Positions 50,361-60,450 are shown, counted from the stretch's first letter. The stretch: DNA of 64,000 bases from Acetobacter sp. 46_36 (GCA_001917135.1 MNTT01000013.1:186001-250000), one strand, 5' to 3'. Notes: generated by a model not told the origin, from the letters alone. Program-made: numbers and translations.

Positions 50361-52391
50361 ATGTCTATCCGGGTTTTGCCATCCAATTTAGTCAACCAGA
50401 TTGCGGCGGGCGAGGTTATCGAACGCCCGGCGTCGGCGGTCAAGGAGCTGGTGGAGAACGCGCTGGACGCGGGGGCGACGCGGATTGAGGTAACGCTCAA
50501 GGCCGGGGGCAAGACGCTGATTGCGGTTGAGGACAACGGCAAAGGCATGGATGCGGAAGACCTGGCGCTGGCGGTGGAACGGCACGCGACGTCCAAGCTG
50601 CCGTCGGACGATTTGTTCAATGTGCAGTTTCTGGGGTTTCGCGGCGAGGCGCTGCCGTCGATTGCCTCGGTGGCGAAGATGAAAATCACGACGCGGCAGG
50701 AAAGCGCGGAAAACGGCTGGGAGCTGGAAATCAAAGGCGGGGCGAAGGGCGAGGTGCGGCCGTGTTCGCGCGCCAGGGGGACGCGGATTGAGGTGCGGGA
50801 TTTGTTTTTTGCGACGCCGGCGCGGCTGAAGTTCCTGAAAGCGGACAGCGCCGAGGCGGGGGCGTGCGCGGACATTATCAGCCGCATTGCGCTGGCGAAC
50901 CCCGAAGTGGCGTTTTACCTTTACGTTGACGAAAAGAAGAAGATTGCGCTGCCGGCGGCGAACGGGGATTTTTTTGACGCAAGGCTCCGGCGGGCGGCGG
51001 AAGTCATGGGGCGCGAGTTTTCGGAGAATGCGCTGGAGGTTAAAGGCGAGCGCGACGGGATGAAACTGTCGGGGCTCGTCAGCCTGCCGACGTATAACAA
51101 AGCCAATACGCTGTCGCAATATCTGTTTGTCAACAACCGCCCGGTCAGGGACAAGCTGCTTCTGGGCGCGCTGAAAGGGGCGTATGCGGGCGTGCTGGAG
51201 AATTCGCGCTATCCGGCGTGCGCGCTGTTTTTAGAAGTAGAACCGATGTATGTGGACGTCAACGTGCATCCGGCGAAAGCGGAAGTGCGCTTTTTTGACC
51301 AGCAGGGCGTGCGGTCGCTGCTGGTGGGGGCGGTGCGGAGCGCGCTGCTGGCGGGGGACAAGAGGAGCGCGGATAAGGTTGATTTGGCGGCGCTGACCGA
51401 TGATTTTGTACCGGGGCAGGAAAGGCTGGACGGTGCGGCGGTTCCGGGCGGCGGGCTGAACGGTGCCTGCGGAGGAACGGAGAGTTTTGCGGCAGATGTT
51501 GCGGCGGGCGGCGTGTTGCGGGAGCCGGAATATACGGATGCGGGCAGCGGCCGCGATTATGGCAGGGACGCGGGCTTTGGCACGGACGCAGGCTTTGGTA
51601 CAGGCCGCGGCGGTGTGAACGGCGGGTATTATGGCGCAGGTATGGGCACCGGGATTGACGCAGGGACGGCGTACGGGGCTGACCGGCGGTTTACGGCTTT
51701 TCAGGGGCGGCCGGGGAGCGCGGGCGGCGGACGCGGCAGCGGGGTTTTGCCGGAGCTGGAGCGCAAGTTTTCGGTGCGGGTGGAAGAGCCGGCAGCAGGC
51801 GCGGAAGACGAGGCGGGACCGCTGGGCGTGGCCAAGGCGCAGTTTCATGATACCTATATTTTGGCGCAGGCGGAAGATGCGCTGATTCTGGTTGACCAGC
51901 ATGCGGCACACGAGCGGATTGTGCTGGAGCGGCTCAAGGCGGCGATGGCGGCAGGGGAGAGGCTGCCGTCGCAATTGCTGCTGCTGCCGGAGGTGGTGGA
52001 TTTGTCGCTGACGCAGAAAGCGGCGCTCGCGGGCGAATTTGAGAGTTTGGCGAAACTCGGGCTGGTGCTTGAGGATTTCGGCGCCGGGGTAATGGTGCGG
52101 GAAGTACCGGCGCTGCTGAAGGACGCGGCAATCAAAAAAATGGTTGCGGATTTGGCCGATGAGATGGCGGAATGGGGCGCAACGACGGTGGTGGAAGACA
52201 AAATCAACCATATCGCGGCGACGATGGCGTGCCACGGGTCGGTGCGTGCGGGGCGACGGCTGAATATCGCCGAGATGAACCACCTGCTGCGCGAGATGGA
52301 GCGGACGCCGCATTCGGCGCAGTGCAACCACGGGCGGCCGACGTATGTGCGGCTGGAGGTGGTGGATCTGGAGCGGCTGTTCCACCGGTAG
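50361..52391 (+). CDS. mutL: DNA mismatch repair protein MutL, endonuclease type
   Basis: 676 aa. GHL ATPase N-terminus: LVNQIAAGEVIERPAS (residues 9-24), E in VENALDAGAT, GFRGEALPSI near 92. A ~130-residue Gly/Ala-rich linker with GFGTDAGFGT repeats (about 345-475). The C-terminal dimer domain contains DQHA-AH-E-RIVL-E near 510, an intact DQHA(x)2E(x)4E endonuclease metal site, and NHGRPTYVRL near the end in place of CPHGRP. It should nick DNA in mismatch repair, as in bacteria lacking MutH. The start follows AAAGGAACG; the longer frame is repeat-derived. Confidence 0.95.
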   Translation: MSIRVLPSNLVNQIAAGEVIERPASAVKELVENALDAGATRIEVTLKAGGKTLIAVEDNGKGMDAEDLALAVERHATSKLPSDDLFNVQFLGFRGEALPSIASVAKMKITTRQESAENGWELEIKGGAKGEVRPCSRARGTRIEVRDLFFATPARLKFLKADSAEAGACADIISRIALANPEVAFYLYVDEKKKIALPAANGDFFDARLRRAAEVMGREFSENALEVKGERDGMKLSGLVSLPTYNKANTLSQYLFVNNRPVRDKLLLGALKGAYAGVLENSRYPACALFLEVEPMYVDVNVHPAKAEVRFFDQQGVRSLLVGAVRSALLAGDKRSADKVDLAALTDDFVPGQERLDGAAVPGGGLNGACGGTESFAADVAAGGVLREPEYTDAGSGRDYGRDAGFGTDAGFGTGRGGVNGGYYGAGMGTGIDAGTAYGADRRFTAFQGRPGSAGGGRGSGVLPELERKFSVRVEEPAAGAEDEAGPLGVAKAQFHDTYILAQAEDALILVDQHAAHERIVLERLKAAMAAGERLPSQLLLLPEVVDLSLTQKAALAGEFESLAKLGLVLEDFGAGVMVREVPALLKDAAIKKMVADLADEMAEWGATTVVEDKINHIAATMACHGSVRAGRRLNIAEMNHLLREMERTPHSAQCNHGRPTYVRLEVVDLERLFHR

Positions 52392-52608
52392 ATGAAAGGC
52401 GGCGCTGCCGGTACGGTTATCGGCGGGTGTGCCGGGGCTGGCGGTGCGGCGTTTTGGCGGCTGGTGCAGGAAAGAGGCACGCGGTGTTGACCGGGGCTGG
52501 CGGTGCGGCGAGGGCGCATTTTTTGTTTATAACCTGATATTTTGCGTGCATTTTGGCGGGACGGCCGGTAAAATCGCCTTAAATAAGTTTATTTTGAAAG
52601 CTTTGACG

Positions 52609-53331
52609 ATGCTTACAGGCGAAGAGAACAGGGGCGCACGGAAGGTGCGGAAAATGATGACAGGTACAGAGCAGGCGGCCGGTACGGTACGAAAAATGAT
52701 GGCAAGCGCGGTGCAGGCGGCCGGTATGGTACGAAACACGATAACAAGTATGGTGCAGGCGGCCGGCGCAGCGCGGAAAACGGGGATGATTGTGCTGTTT
52801 GCGGCTGTGTTGTCGGCGGCGGGGTGTACCTATCCGTACGAGCGGACTTATCCGGTGCTGACGGAAGAAGAAGAACTTTCGGCGCTGCCGTGCCAGCGGG
52901 CGGACAGCGGCGGTTTTCTCGGTACGCGGCTGTGGTCGGACAAAGAAGCAACCGAAATTTGTACCCTGCGCGAACAGCCGGAAGTCGGGCTGAACGGGGT
53001 GAAAGTCTGTCCCAACAACCGCAAGTGTTCGGATGAAGCAATGCTGCCGTACCAGCCCTGCGCGCAGCCGATGCCGACCTATTACGGCGACATTTCCGCC
53101 ACGCAGAGCGCAGAAGGAATTCTGCTGATTCATCCGGTAACGCGGACGCAGATTTTGTGTTATGACCTGCCGGGCGAAAGCGCCGTGCAGTGCGCGGAGA
53201 ATTTCCGGGCGACGGGGTATGTGCTGGTAACGGACATCCCGCAGGTTTCGGCGAATTACGATTTTCTGCGCAAAAATACCTACCCGACGCGGCGGTGGCG
53301 CGGCGGCGGCGAGGTGGTGCCGCGGTGGTAA
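52609..53331 (+). CDS. lipoprotein of unknown function, up to 240 aa
   Basis: A lipoprotein signal with lipobox LSAAGC (KTGMIVLFAAVLSAAGC) is followed by a ~170-residue Cys-containing domain (eight Cys, including GVKVCPNNRKCSD and LPYQPCAQP) in which ATQSAEGILLIHPVTRTQIL looks beta-rich. The start is uncertain: ATGs at 52609, 52750 and 52786 are all in frame, and the region 52650-52770 is a 48-bp-type repeat (GTGCAGGCGGCCGG) that reads as extra VQAAG units. The 52750 or 52786 starts would give a more usual signal peptide. Function unknown. Confidence 0.6.
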   Translation: MLTGEENRGARKVRKMMTGTEQAAGTVRKMMASAVQAAGMVRNTITSMVQAAGAARKTGMIVLFAAVLSAAGCTYPYERTYPVLTEEEELSALPCQRADSGGFLGTRLWSDKEATEICTLREQPEVGLNGVKVCPNNRKCSDEAMLPYQPCAQPMPTYYGDISATQSAEGILLIHPVTRTQILCYDLPGESAVQCAENFRATGYVLVTDIPQVSANYDFLRKNTYPTRRWRGGGEVVPRW

Positions 53332-53472
53332 GGCGGCGCCGTGGCGGTAAGGTTTAACGATGGCAGGTGTGTTATGGCGCTGGTGATAAAACGAAGTTGT
53401 GTTGCGGCGGTGAGACGGAGAACGGGCGATGATGAGCCGGAGTAAAGGCGGGATGGCAGCGAGGAACGGGAG

Positions 53473-55167
53473 ATGATTTGCAGCCTGAAGACAGCGGCGT
53501 TTGACGGGATTGAGGCGAAGCGCGTGGAGGTGCAGGTCAGCCTCGGCGCGGGGATGCCCGGGTTTGTCATCGTCGGGCTGCCGGACAAGGCCATCAACGA
53601 AAGCAAAGAGCGCGTGCGTGCGGTTCTGACGGTGCTGGGGGCGGAGTTTCCGCGCGAGCATATTACGGTGAACCTCAAGCCGGTGGATTTATTGAAAGAA
53701 GGCGCACATTTCGATTTGCCGATAGCGATGGGGCTGATGGGCGCGATGGGACTGGTTGACCCGGCGCGGCTCAAGGGCTATATCTTTATGGGGGCGCTGT
53801 CGCTGGACGGCAGCATTGAGCGTGTCAACGGGGTTTTGCCGGCGGCGGTGCGGGCGATTGCCGACAAATGCGGGCTGGTCTGCCCGGCGGCCAACGCGTC
53901 GGAAGCGGCGTGGAGCCGGTGTGCGCCGGTGCTGGCGGCAGGACATATTCTGGAGCTGATGAATTATTTTAACGGCAAGGCGGACGGCGGCGTGTTGCAG
54001 CGGCGGCGCGGCGGGACAGAGGAGAGAAAAACCGGACGTGAGGGAGCGGCGGAGAATGACGGCCGCGCGAGAGTGTCGGAGAACGGCGCACGGGGGCCGG
54101 AGCAGGCGGAGAACGGCGCACGGAACCGGGCGGCGGCCGGCCGGGAGACTGGCACGGGCGCGGCGGTTTACAATATTGACTATGCCGACGTCAAGGGGCA
54201 GGAGAGCGCGAAACGGGCGATGCTTATCGCTGCGGCGGGCGGACACAACCTTCTGATGTCGGGGCCGCCGGGTTCGGGAAAGACAATGCTGGCGGAACGG
54301 CTGGTTACCATCCTGCCGCCGCTGACGCTGCGTCAGGCGCTGGAAAATGCGATGATTCAGTCGGTCGCGGGCGTGTTGGACGAAGAACTGGCGGCGCGGG
54401 GCGAACTGGATTTGAGACGGCCGTTCCGTGCGCCGCACCACAGCGCTTCCATGGCGTCTCTTGTCGGCGGCGGGAGAAAGGGAATTCCGGGCGAGATTAC
54501 GCTGGCGCACAACGGCGTGCTGTTTCTGGACGAACTGCCGGAGTTTTCGCGGTCCGCGCTTGACGCGCTGCGGCAGCCGCTGGAAAACAAGCGGGCGGTG
54601 ATTTCGCGCGTGATGGCGCATACGGTGTATCCGGCGGATTTTCAGCTGGTGGCGGCGATGAACCCGTGCCGCTGCGGCTTTTTCGGCGTGGAAGGGCGGA
54701 TGTGCGCGAAGGCTCCGCAATGCGCGGAGGATTATCTGGCGAAGCTGTCGGGGCCGTTTCTGGACCGGTTTGATTTGCAGATTGAAGTGCCGGCGGTCAG
54801 CCCGTATGACCTGACCTCGGGCAAGACCGGAACCGGGTCGGCGGAAATGCGGGCGCAGGTTCTGGCGGCAAGGGAGATTGCGGCGGCGCGGTTTGCGGCA
54901 TTCGGGGCGTCGGGCCTGACCTGCAATGCCGAGCTTAAAGGCGATATGCTGGAAAAAGCGCTGGACATGGGGCCGGGACTGCGGCGGTTTGCGGCGGAAT
55001 CGGCGGAAAAGTGCGGGTTGACGGCGCGAAGCCTGAACCGTATTTTGCGGTTAGCAAGAACGATTGCAGACTTGCAAAATGAAAAAAAGGTGTCTAAAAT
55101 GCACCTGATTGAAGCCTTGTCTTATCGCAGGGGGCCGTTGACGCGGCGGCCTGCGGGGAAGAAGTAA
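53473..55167 (+). CDS. comM: YifB/ComM family Mg-chelatase-like AAA+ ATPase
   Basis: 564 aa against about 500. N-terminal ChlI-like domain (GMPGFVIVGLPDKAINESKERV in pieces, residues 27-48), Walker A GPPGSGKT near residue 264, Walker B VLFLDELPEF near 350, and the family motif NPCRCGFFG near 397. ComM promotes branch migration in natural transformation in several bacteria. A ~55-residue Arg/Glu/Gly-rich insertion (about 175-232) sits between the N-terminal domain and the AAA+ core. The ribosome site GAGGAACGGGAG is directly before the start. Confidence 0.92.
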   Translation: MICSLKTAAFDGIEAKRVEVQVSLGAGMPGFVIVGLPDKAINESKERVRAVLTVLGAEFPREHITVNLKPVDLLKEGAHFDLPIAMGLMGAMGLVDPARLKGYIFMGALSLDGSIERVNGVLPAAVRAIADKCGLVCPAANASEAAWSRCAPVLAAGHILELMNYFNGKADGGVLQRRRGGTEERKTGREGAAENDGRARVSENGARGPEQAENGARNRAAAGRETGTGAAVYNIDYADVKGQESAKRAMLIAAAGGHNLLMSGPPGSGKTMLAERLVTILPPLTLRQALENAMIQSVAGVLDEELAARGELDLRRPFRAPHHSASMASLVGGGRKGIPGEITLAHNGVLFLDELPEFSRSALDALRQPLENKRAVISRVMAHTVYPADFQLVAAMNPCRCGFFGVEGRMCAKAPQCAEDYLAKLSGPFLDRFDLQIEVPAVSPYDLTSGKTGTGSAEMRAQVLAAREIAAARFAAFGASGLTCNAELKGDMLEKALDMGPGLRRFAAESAEKCGLTARSLNRILRLARTIADLQNEKKVSKMHLIEALSYRRGPLTRRPAGKK

Positions 55168-55189
55168 AGAAGGGCGAAAGCGCACGAAC

Positions 55190-55470
55190 CGAGGCGGCGG
55201 GTTGCCGTACGGGGAGGCAAGAACCAAACCGGGGCGACTGGTGTGCCGTACGGGGAGGCAAGAACCAAACCGAGGCGACTGGTGTGCCGTACGGGGAGGC
55301 AAGAACCAAACCGAGGCGGCGGGTATGTCGTACGGGGAGGCAAGAACCGAACCGAGGCGGCGGGTATGCCGCGCGGGGAGGCAAGAACCGAACCGAGGCG
55401 GCGGGTATGCCGCGCGGGGAGGCAAGAACCAAACCGAGGCGGCGGGTATGCCGCGCGGGGAGGCAATAAA
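55190..55470. repeat. 41-bp tandem repeat, about 6.7 copies
   Basis: GGGGAGGCAAGAACC recurs every 41 bases from 55211 to about 55460, filling the gap between comM and the next gene. Same unit length as the 1-202 array but unrelated sequence. Confidence 0.93.
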
Positions 55471-55493
55471 ACCTTAACAGGAGATAAAATAAA

Positions 55494-57905
55494 ATGTCAG
55501 CAACAAATGTTTTAAACAAGTTATTCTGCGGGGTGCTGGCGCTGGGGCTCGCGTTCGGAGCCACGGCTGCGGCGGCCGCGGGGCCGGATTCTTATTGTCC
55601 GGACTGTCCGCCGGAAGTGGACGGCAGCATTTTTCCGGGCGGGTCGTGCCCGAACTGCGACCGGCCGAAATCCAACAAAGCTGTGCGAATCGTGGACGGG
55701 ACGCAGGTTAAAAACTGCCCCAGTTGCCCGATGCCGGCGTTCAAAACCCGGAACTATCCTCTGGCGCAGCCGCGCTACAAGAGCAACGCCGTCAACCGCA
55801 ACTGCTGCGATTTGGCGCCGTTTGCGCTGACGCACGTCGATTTCCGGCTGCAAAACCAGGAAGGGTTCAGCCCGTATGCCAACCATGTCGGCAACTACCG
55901 TTTCCGGATTTTCGGATGCCGCCGTTTTACGAAAAAGGCGATGCTGAACCACGGGCGGGTAATTCAGAAAGACATGGCGTTTAACGACGTCTTTAAAAAA
56001 TCTGCTGACAAATGTTACAAAATTATGGATATTCCGGACGTCTGCCTTGCCGACCCGTCGGTCAAGCTGCCGGAATATGCGCTGACGGCGGAAATCACCA
56101 ACTTCTTTATGAACGTCTGCGACCAGTATGACTGGGACAAGGCGCGCAAGGACAACCGCCGCAACGGCACGGCCGAGATGACGGTTACATGGCGGCTGAT
56201 GAATTTGAGCCAGACGAAAGTTTTATGGAAAGGCGTTACTTCCGGTTATGCCGAAGTTGAAAACGGCGTTTACGAAGCTGAGGTCAAACTGGCGGAACTG
56301 GCGTTTGCCGACGCGGCGGCGCGGCTGTCTTCGCTGCCGGGGTTTGAGTACCAGCTGGCACAGCGCGTCAGCCCCGAAGAGCAGGCGGCGGAACGTGCGG
56401 CTCTGGTCGCTTTTGACGCCAAGTTCAATCCGGGAAAATGCGGCTTTGCCAAGGAAGTCGCCTATACGAGAAGCTGCGCCTATGCGCCGCAGCCGCAATG
56501 CCCGGCGATAGCACGTCCGGCGTGCCCGTGTGCTGCGATTCAGACCTGCACCTGCAACCAGCCGGTATGCAGCTGTCCGCAGCCGGCGTGTCCGTGCGCG
56601 GTGACGATGGGTAAACCGAAAGTGGAGGAATTTGTCGATGTTAAGACAAAAACCAAGACCGTAGAGGAAAAAATCATCACCACGACGCGGGTAGAAACGC
56701 CGCAGCCGGTGTGCCGCCAGGTTTGTCGCCCGGTATGCCCGCAGAAAAAGGTAACGACAACGGTTACGACGGTTGAAACAGTTGAAAGCTGTCCAATGAA
56801 GTGCTCACAGCAGTGCGAGCAGCCGAAGTGCCGCAAAGTCTGTACCGAAACCTGCGTTGTCGGCAAACCGGACGTCAGGGGAGGGCGCGAGTGCAAGACC
56901 GAATGTGTCGAGGACTGCGGGGAGCCGAAACCGGCTCCGGCGCCCGAACCCGTGATTGAACCGAAAGTCGAGGAAATAGACTATATCCCGGCGGTTGAGG
57001 AAAAAGGCGGCGTGGAAGTCGAAAACAAGGCGATTGCGCCGCAGATTGAAGAAACCGGAGGCGTTAAGGACAGTTTCCGCAAATACGAAAACTGCATTGA
57101 CGAAGACGGCAACGTCATTTCCGACGGCAGCTGCACGATTGTTGATGACAACTGGGTCGACCTTGACGGCTATGCTGTTGATGCCAAGCTCTGCATTGTT
57201 GACAGGCCGCCGTACACAGAACTGAGCCCGGAGAATATGCTCAAAATCCGCGGGTCGGTGGTTGAGATTACCAATGCCAAAGGCAAGAAAGGCATGGGGC
57301 TGGTTATTTCCGACTCGTTCGTGCTGACGTCGGCTGGGCTGGTCAACAAGCTGCAGAATACCTATGACGTCAAGACCATCAACGGCGATGTGCTCAAGGC
57401 CAAGGCGGTACGCGTTAACCCGAGCAAGAACACGGCGCTGATGCACCTTGAAAAGCCGGTTACCTATACGCCGATTGCCCTTAACCTTGATTTGCCGCCG
57501 ATTGACCAGGAAGGCTACATCTCGCTGGGGCTGCTGGACAAGGACGGCGAAGCGGCGAAGAACTATATGGACGACAGCGGCAAAATTTACGGCTACCGCT
57601 ATTCCGATACGCTCGGCACCGAAATTATCGTTGATACGCTGGTGCAGAAAGTGGCGGTCGGCAGCGTTCTGATTGACAAGCTTGGCACCGTCAACGGTAT
57701 TTCCAATTCGGCAAAACAGACCGAAGAGGGCATGGACCTGTTCATTCCGACCGAAACAGCGCTGAGAAGCGTCGGGCTGTCTATCTGCGAAAAGCTCTAC
57801 GACAAGAAGAGTCCGTGGGAGAAGACCGTTTACAAGCCGGTTACCGAGAAGGTAAAACAGGAAACCAAGGCGCCGGAAGCGATGCCGGAAGCCAAGCGCA
57901 AATAA
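55494..57905 (+). CDS. secreted Cys-rich protein with inactive trypsin fold
   Basis: 803 aa. Signal peptide (1-29). Residues 34-80 hold CPDCPPE/CPNCD/CPSCPMP motifs. About 105-290 is a conserved alpha/beta region (YALTAEITNFFMN, AEMTVTWRLMNLSQTKVLWKG) resembling CsgG/DUF-type periplasmic domains. A 130-residue Cys/Pro-rich segment (about 320-475) follows, then a C-terminal trypsin/DegP-like barrel (about 580-765). Its catalytic positions are lost: HxVV is G615-L-V, the Asp site is Asn646 (NTALMHL), and the GNSGG loop reads VAVGSVLID. Strong AGGAG site. Probably an envelope scaffold. Confidence 0.68.
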   Translation: MSATNVLNKLFCGVLALGLAFGATAAAAAGPDSYCPDCPPEVDGSIFPGGSCPNCDRPKSNKAVRIVDGTQVKNCPSCPMPAFKTRNYPLAQPRYKSNAVNRNCCDLAPFALTHVDFRLQNQEGFSPYANHVGNYRFRIFGCRRFTKKAMLNHGRVIQKDMAFNDVFKKSADKCYKIMDIPDVCLADPSVKLPEYALTAEITNFFMNVCDQYDWDKARKDNRRNGTAEMTVTWRLMNLSQTKVLWKGVTSGYAEVENGVYEAEVKLAELAFADAAARLSSLPGFEYQLAQRVSPEEQAAERAALVAFDAKFNPGKCGFAKEVAYTRSCAYAPQPQCPAIARPACPCAAIQTCTCNQPVCSCPQPACPCAVTMGKPKVEEFVDVKTKTKTVEEKIITTTRVETPQPVCRQVCRPVCPQKKVTTTVTTVETVESCPMKCSQQCEQPKCRKVCTETCVVGKPDVRGGRECKTECVEDCGEPKPAPAPEPVIEPKVEEIDYIPAVEEKGGVEVENKAIAPQIEETGGVKDSFRKYENCIDEDGNVISDGSCTIVDDNWVDLDGYAVDAKLCIVDRPPYTELSPENMLKIRGSVVEITNAKGKKGMGLVISDSFVLTSAGLVNKLQNTYDVKTINGDVLKAKAVRVNPSKNTALMHLEKPVTYTPIALNLDLPPIDQEGYISLGLLDKDGEAAKNYMDDSGKIYGYRYSDTLGTEIIVDTLVQKVAVGSVLIDKLGTVNGISNSAKQTEEGMDLFIPTETALRSVGLSICEKLYDKKSPWEKTVYKPVTEKVKQETKAPEAMPEAKRK

Positions 57906-57941
57906 GCGTAAGCGGCCGGGAGAACCGGCGGGTTGCTGACA

Positions 57942-57970
57942 GGGGTGCGGAAAACCGCGCCCCTTTTTTT
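57942..57970 (+). terminator. terminator after the Cys-rich protein
   Basis: GGGGTGCGG/CCGCGCCCC 9-bp stem, AAAA loop, seven T residues. The stretch 57971-58218 holds degenerate GGGACGGCGTG repeats and no supported gene. Confidence 0.85.
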
Positions 57971-58218
57971 GTTATGCGTATGGGGGAGAGAGGGGCGGGA
58001 CAGCGCATGGAAAAGAGCTTTTCTGTCGGGGGAGAGACGGCGCGGGACGGCGTGTCGCATATAGAGAGAAGAGTATGGCGGAGGGGAGGCTGGAGCGTAG
58101 AGACGGGCGGGACGGCGTGCCGCATGAAACGGGGCTGGCGTGAGAAACAACGGCGCATGGACGGCGTGCTGCGGGCTGTAAGCTGTAGGTTGTAGGTGTA
58201 AGCTACAGGCAAAAAGGA

Positions 58219-58268
58219 AGGCCTGAATATTCGGGAGGGAGGTATGTGAACTTCAGGCCTGTCGTTTT
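58219..58268 (-). terminator. bidirectional terminator near the pilin gene
   Basis: AGGCCTGAA/TTCAGGCCT perfect 9-bp arms with a 24-base loop; TTCCTTTTT follows on the minus strand and eight T residues on the plus strand. Confidence 0.65.
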
Positions 58269-58296
58269 TTTTGTAATCTGCCGGGCGGCGGGGCTG

Positions 58297-58932
58297 TTAC
58301 AGATATTTCAGCCCTATGGTGCAACCGACCGGGCTGCAGGTGCAGGCGGCGTATGCCTGTTCCAGCGTCAGCGGGATTGCCATGTCGTGGGTGCCGATAG
58401 TATATATGCCGTTGGCTTCATTGCGGTCGGCGGACGAATGGACGTCTTTCATCTGCGGTTCGGCAATGTCTTCTTCCAGCGTGCCGATGTAGAGGCTTGT
58501 AAAGCCCGATGACGGGTCTTTGCCCCAATCCATCGTTACCATTTCGATACAGACGTTTTTGGAGATGTTGTTGACATAGAGTTCAAAGGCCATTTGTTTG
58601 TTATTGGAGGCCTCGCTGGGGAAGATGGTTACTTTTCCGTTCCAGGCGTGCAGGATGTCATTGCTGGCGCGGGAGTGGTCGTACATATCAGCGGGCACGG
58701 CGCCGATATTTATAAGCAAATTGTTGTTTATGTCGCTGAAGTCATGCTGGCCGATAAATGAATTGCGGATATTGGTAATCAGCATGGTCAGCTGCTCAAT
58801 CAAATGGTTGGTTTTGTATTTGCCCATTGCCTTGGAATAGCCGGCTATGCCGCCGACGGAAAGGACGCCGACGATTGCCAGTACACCCAGCATCTCTATC
58901 ATTGAACGGCCTTTTTCGCAGCTGTTTGTCAT
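58297..58932 (-). CDS. type IV pilin-like protein
   Basis: 211 aa. Short basic leader (MTNSCEKG), then RSMIEMLGVLAIVGVLSVGG: prepilin cleavage after Gly8 would put Glu at position 5 of the mature protein, followed by the usual ~22-residue hydrophobic helix. The C-terminal globular part (about 40-211) ends with CTCSPVGC, so a C-terminal disulphide is likely, as in class IVb (PilS-like) pilins. No pilus assembly genes are in the window. The ribosome site GGGAGGTACT is good. Confidence 0.8.
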   Translation of the reverse strand: MTNSCEKGRSMIEMLGVLAIVGVLSVGGIAGYSKAMGKYKTNHLIEQLTMLITNIRNSFIGQHDFSDINNNLLINIGAVPADMYDHSRASNDILHAWNGKVTIFPSEASNNKQMAFELYVNNISKNVCIEMVTMDWGKDPSSGFTSLYIGTLEEDIAEPQMKDVHSSADRNEANGIYTIGTHDMAIPLTLEQAYAACTCSPVGCTIGLKYL

Positions 58933-58985
58933 AGTACCTCCCTGTCAGCCTGAATTTTAACGCGCCGATTATACAAATGCGACCC

Positions 58986-60236
58986 TTAAAAATGGCTTAA
59001 CTTTCGGCTTATTATAGCATAAATTTTGCGGGTTGTAAAGCCTGCCGTTAGTGCTATGACTATAGATATAGCAATATAGAGCCAGGCCGAGGCTTCTCCG
59101 CTTTCCGGGAAAGGATAGTACCATATGTCGCTTTTGATGCGGGCGAGGGCGGCGGCGGTGTCGGCACGGGAAGCGAGAGGCGTTGCGGCGGCGGAAGGGA
59201 ATTGTGCAGCGGGGGCGGAAATGAACGGCAGAAACAGGGCTTTGGCAAGCATAAAGCCGGCAAAGTGGTGCATCATGATGTCAAAGGTATGGTTCGCAAT
59301 ATATTGCAACGGGCGGCTTCGGACGAGCAACGGCGACAGAACCCGGGCAACGCGCAGCCAGAACAGAACGGCGAGGAGGCTTATGGCATATATGGCGGGC
59401 GCCGGGGCGTCGACGGTGTCCAGCCACGAAGGGATATGGTTATAGCCGGGGAATTTTTGGGTCAGGCAGGTCAGGGCGGCGAGAACGATAAACAGGTAAA
59501 GCGGCGTGGCGACAGTATCGTATTTGGCGAGGACGTGCCGGTAAAGAAAGCCGAATGCAAAAGCGGGCATGAAGTAGAGCGTGCGCAGAGCGGTCAGCGC
59601 CAGGGTGCGGGCGCCGTGGTTTTCGGGGGCGTACGCCAGGGCAAAGCAGCCGAGCGCCAGCGACAGGACGAAAAATATAACGGCGGGCAGGAAAAAACTG
59701 CCGGGCTGCGGCCGGGCAGACGGGGTTAAGGCGGTGCGGCGGGCGGCAGACGGAGCGAACGGGCGCAGCAGCAAAAAGCCGACGGCCTGTACCAGAAACA
59801 GCGGCACCAGAAACCATGACGCCATGTTGTAAATGAACTGGTGCCCGTCGACAAGCGGGGCATAGAGCAGGTTATACAGGTTAAATTCCCCGCCGAGCGC
59901 AAAGCCCTGATGCCGGTTCAGATACCAGCACAGGGCGCCGTAAGCCGCGTTCCAAAGGTAAAGCGGCACGAGCAGGCGCAGGGTCTTGCGGGCGAAAAAT
60001 TCCTTATAGCCGCGCGTAAGGTTGAGGAAATAGCCCGAGACGAACATAAACAGCGCGATATGGTAGTTCTGGTAACGGAGCAGCCCGTTGAAGTCGAGGT
60101 AATCGGACGAGCCGACATGCCCGTCGACAATCATGATGATGGCGAGGACGTAGAGCATTTTGAACGTCGGGTCGGCGGCGGACGGCGCCGCGGGGGGAAC
60201 GGGGGCAGATTGCGGGGAGGCTGGGCGTTTTGTCAT
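58986..60236 (-). CDS. membrane acyltransferase, family 3
   Basis: 416 aa, ten or so membrane helices. N-terminal MLYVLAIIMIVDGHVG near residue 27 includes the conserved His (usually R/H-G-H), and FMFVSGYFLN near 64 and the arginine-rich ARKTLRLLVPLYLWNA near 82 fit acyltransferase-3 proteins (OafA-like) that acetylate surface polysaccharides or other glycans. The first ~22 residues are Pro/Ala-rich and probably non-essential. A ~35-residue Ala/Ser-rich loop lies near 340-375. Located after the pilin gene on the same strand but with its own spacing. Confidence 0.8.
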   Translation of the reverse strand: MTKRPASPQSAPVPPAAPSAADPTFKMLYVLAIIMIVDGHVGSSDYLDFNGLLRYQNYHIALFMFVSGYFLNLTRGYKEFFARKTLRLLVPLYLWNAAYGALCWYLNRHQGFALGGEFNLYNLLYAPLVDGHQFIYNMASWFLVPLFLVQAVGFLLLRPFAPSAARRTALTPSARPQPGSFFLPAVIFFVLSLALGCFALAYAPENHGARTLALTALRTLYFMPAFAFGFLYRHVLAKYDTVATPLYLFIVLAALTCLTQKFPGYNHIPSWLDTVDAPAPAIYAISLLAVLFWLRVARVLSPLLVRSRPLQYIANHTFDIMMHHFAGFMLAKALFLPFISAPAAQFPSAAATPLASRADTAAALARIKSDIWYYPFPESGEASAWLYIAISIVIALTAGFTTRKIYAIISRKLSHF

Positions 60237-60319
60237 CGGTTAACCTTTTGTAAATAATTTTACCTTATAATCAATACCTAAATGAATGTTAGCAGGGCAA
60301 AATTTAAGGTCTGGTTAAC

Positions 60320-60450
60320 GAGCCGGGTAAATGCCGCAGGGCGGAGGTTAAAGGCCGGCTGACGGGCCGGGGTAAATGCCGCAGGGCGGAGGTTAAAGGC
60401 CGGCTGACGAACCGGGGTAAATGCCGCAGGGCGGAGGTCAAAGGCCGGCT
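60320..60450. repeat. 45-bp tandem repeat, three copies
   Basis: ATGCCGCAGGGCGGAGGT at 60331, 60376 and 60421 with GGCCGGCTGAC between, in the spacer before the M23 peptidase gene. Confidence 0.9.
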
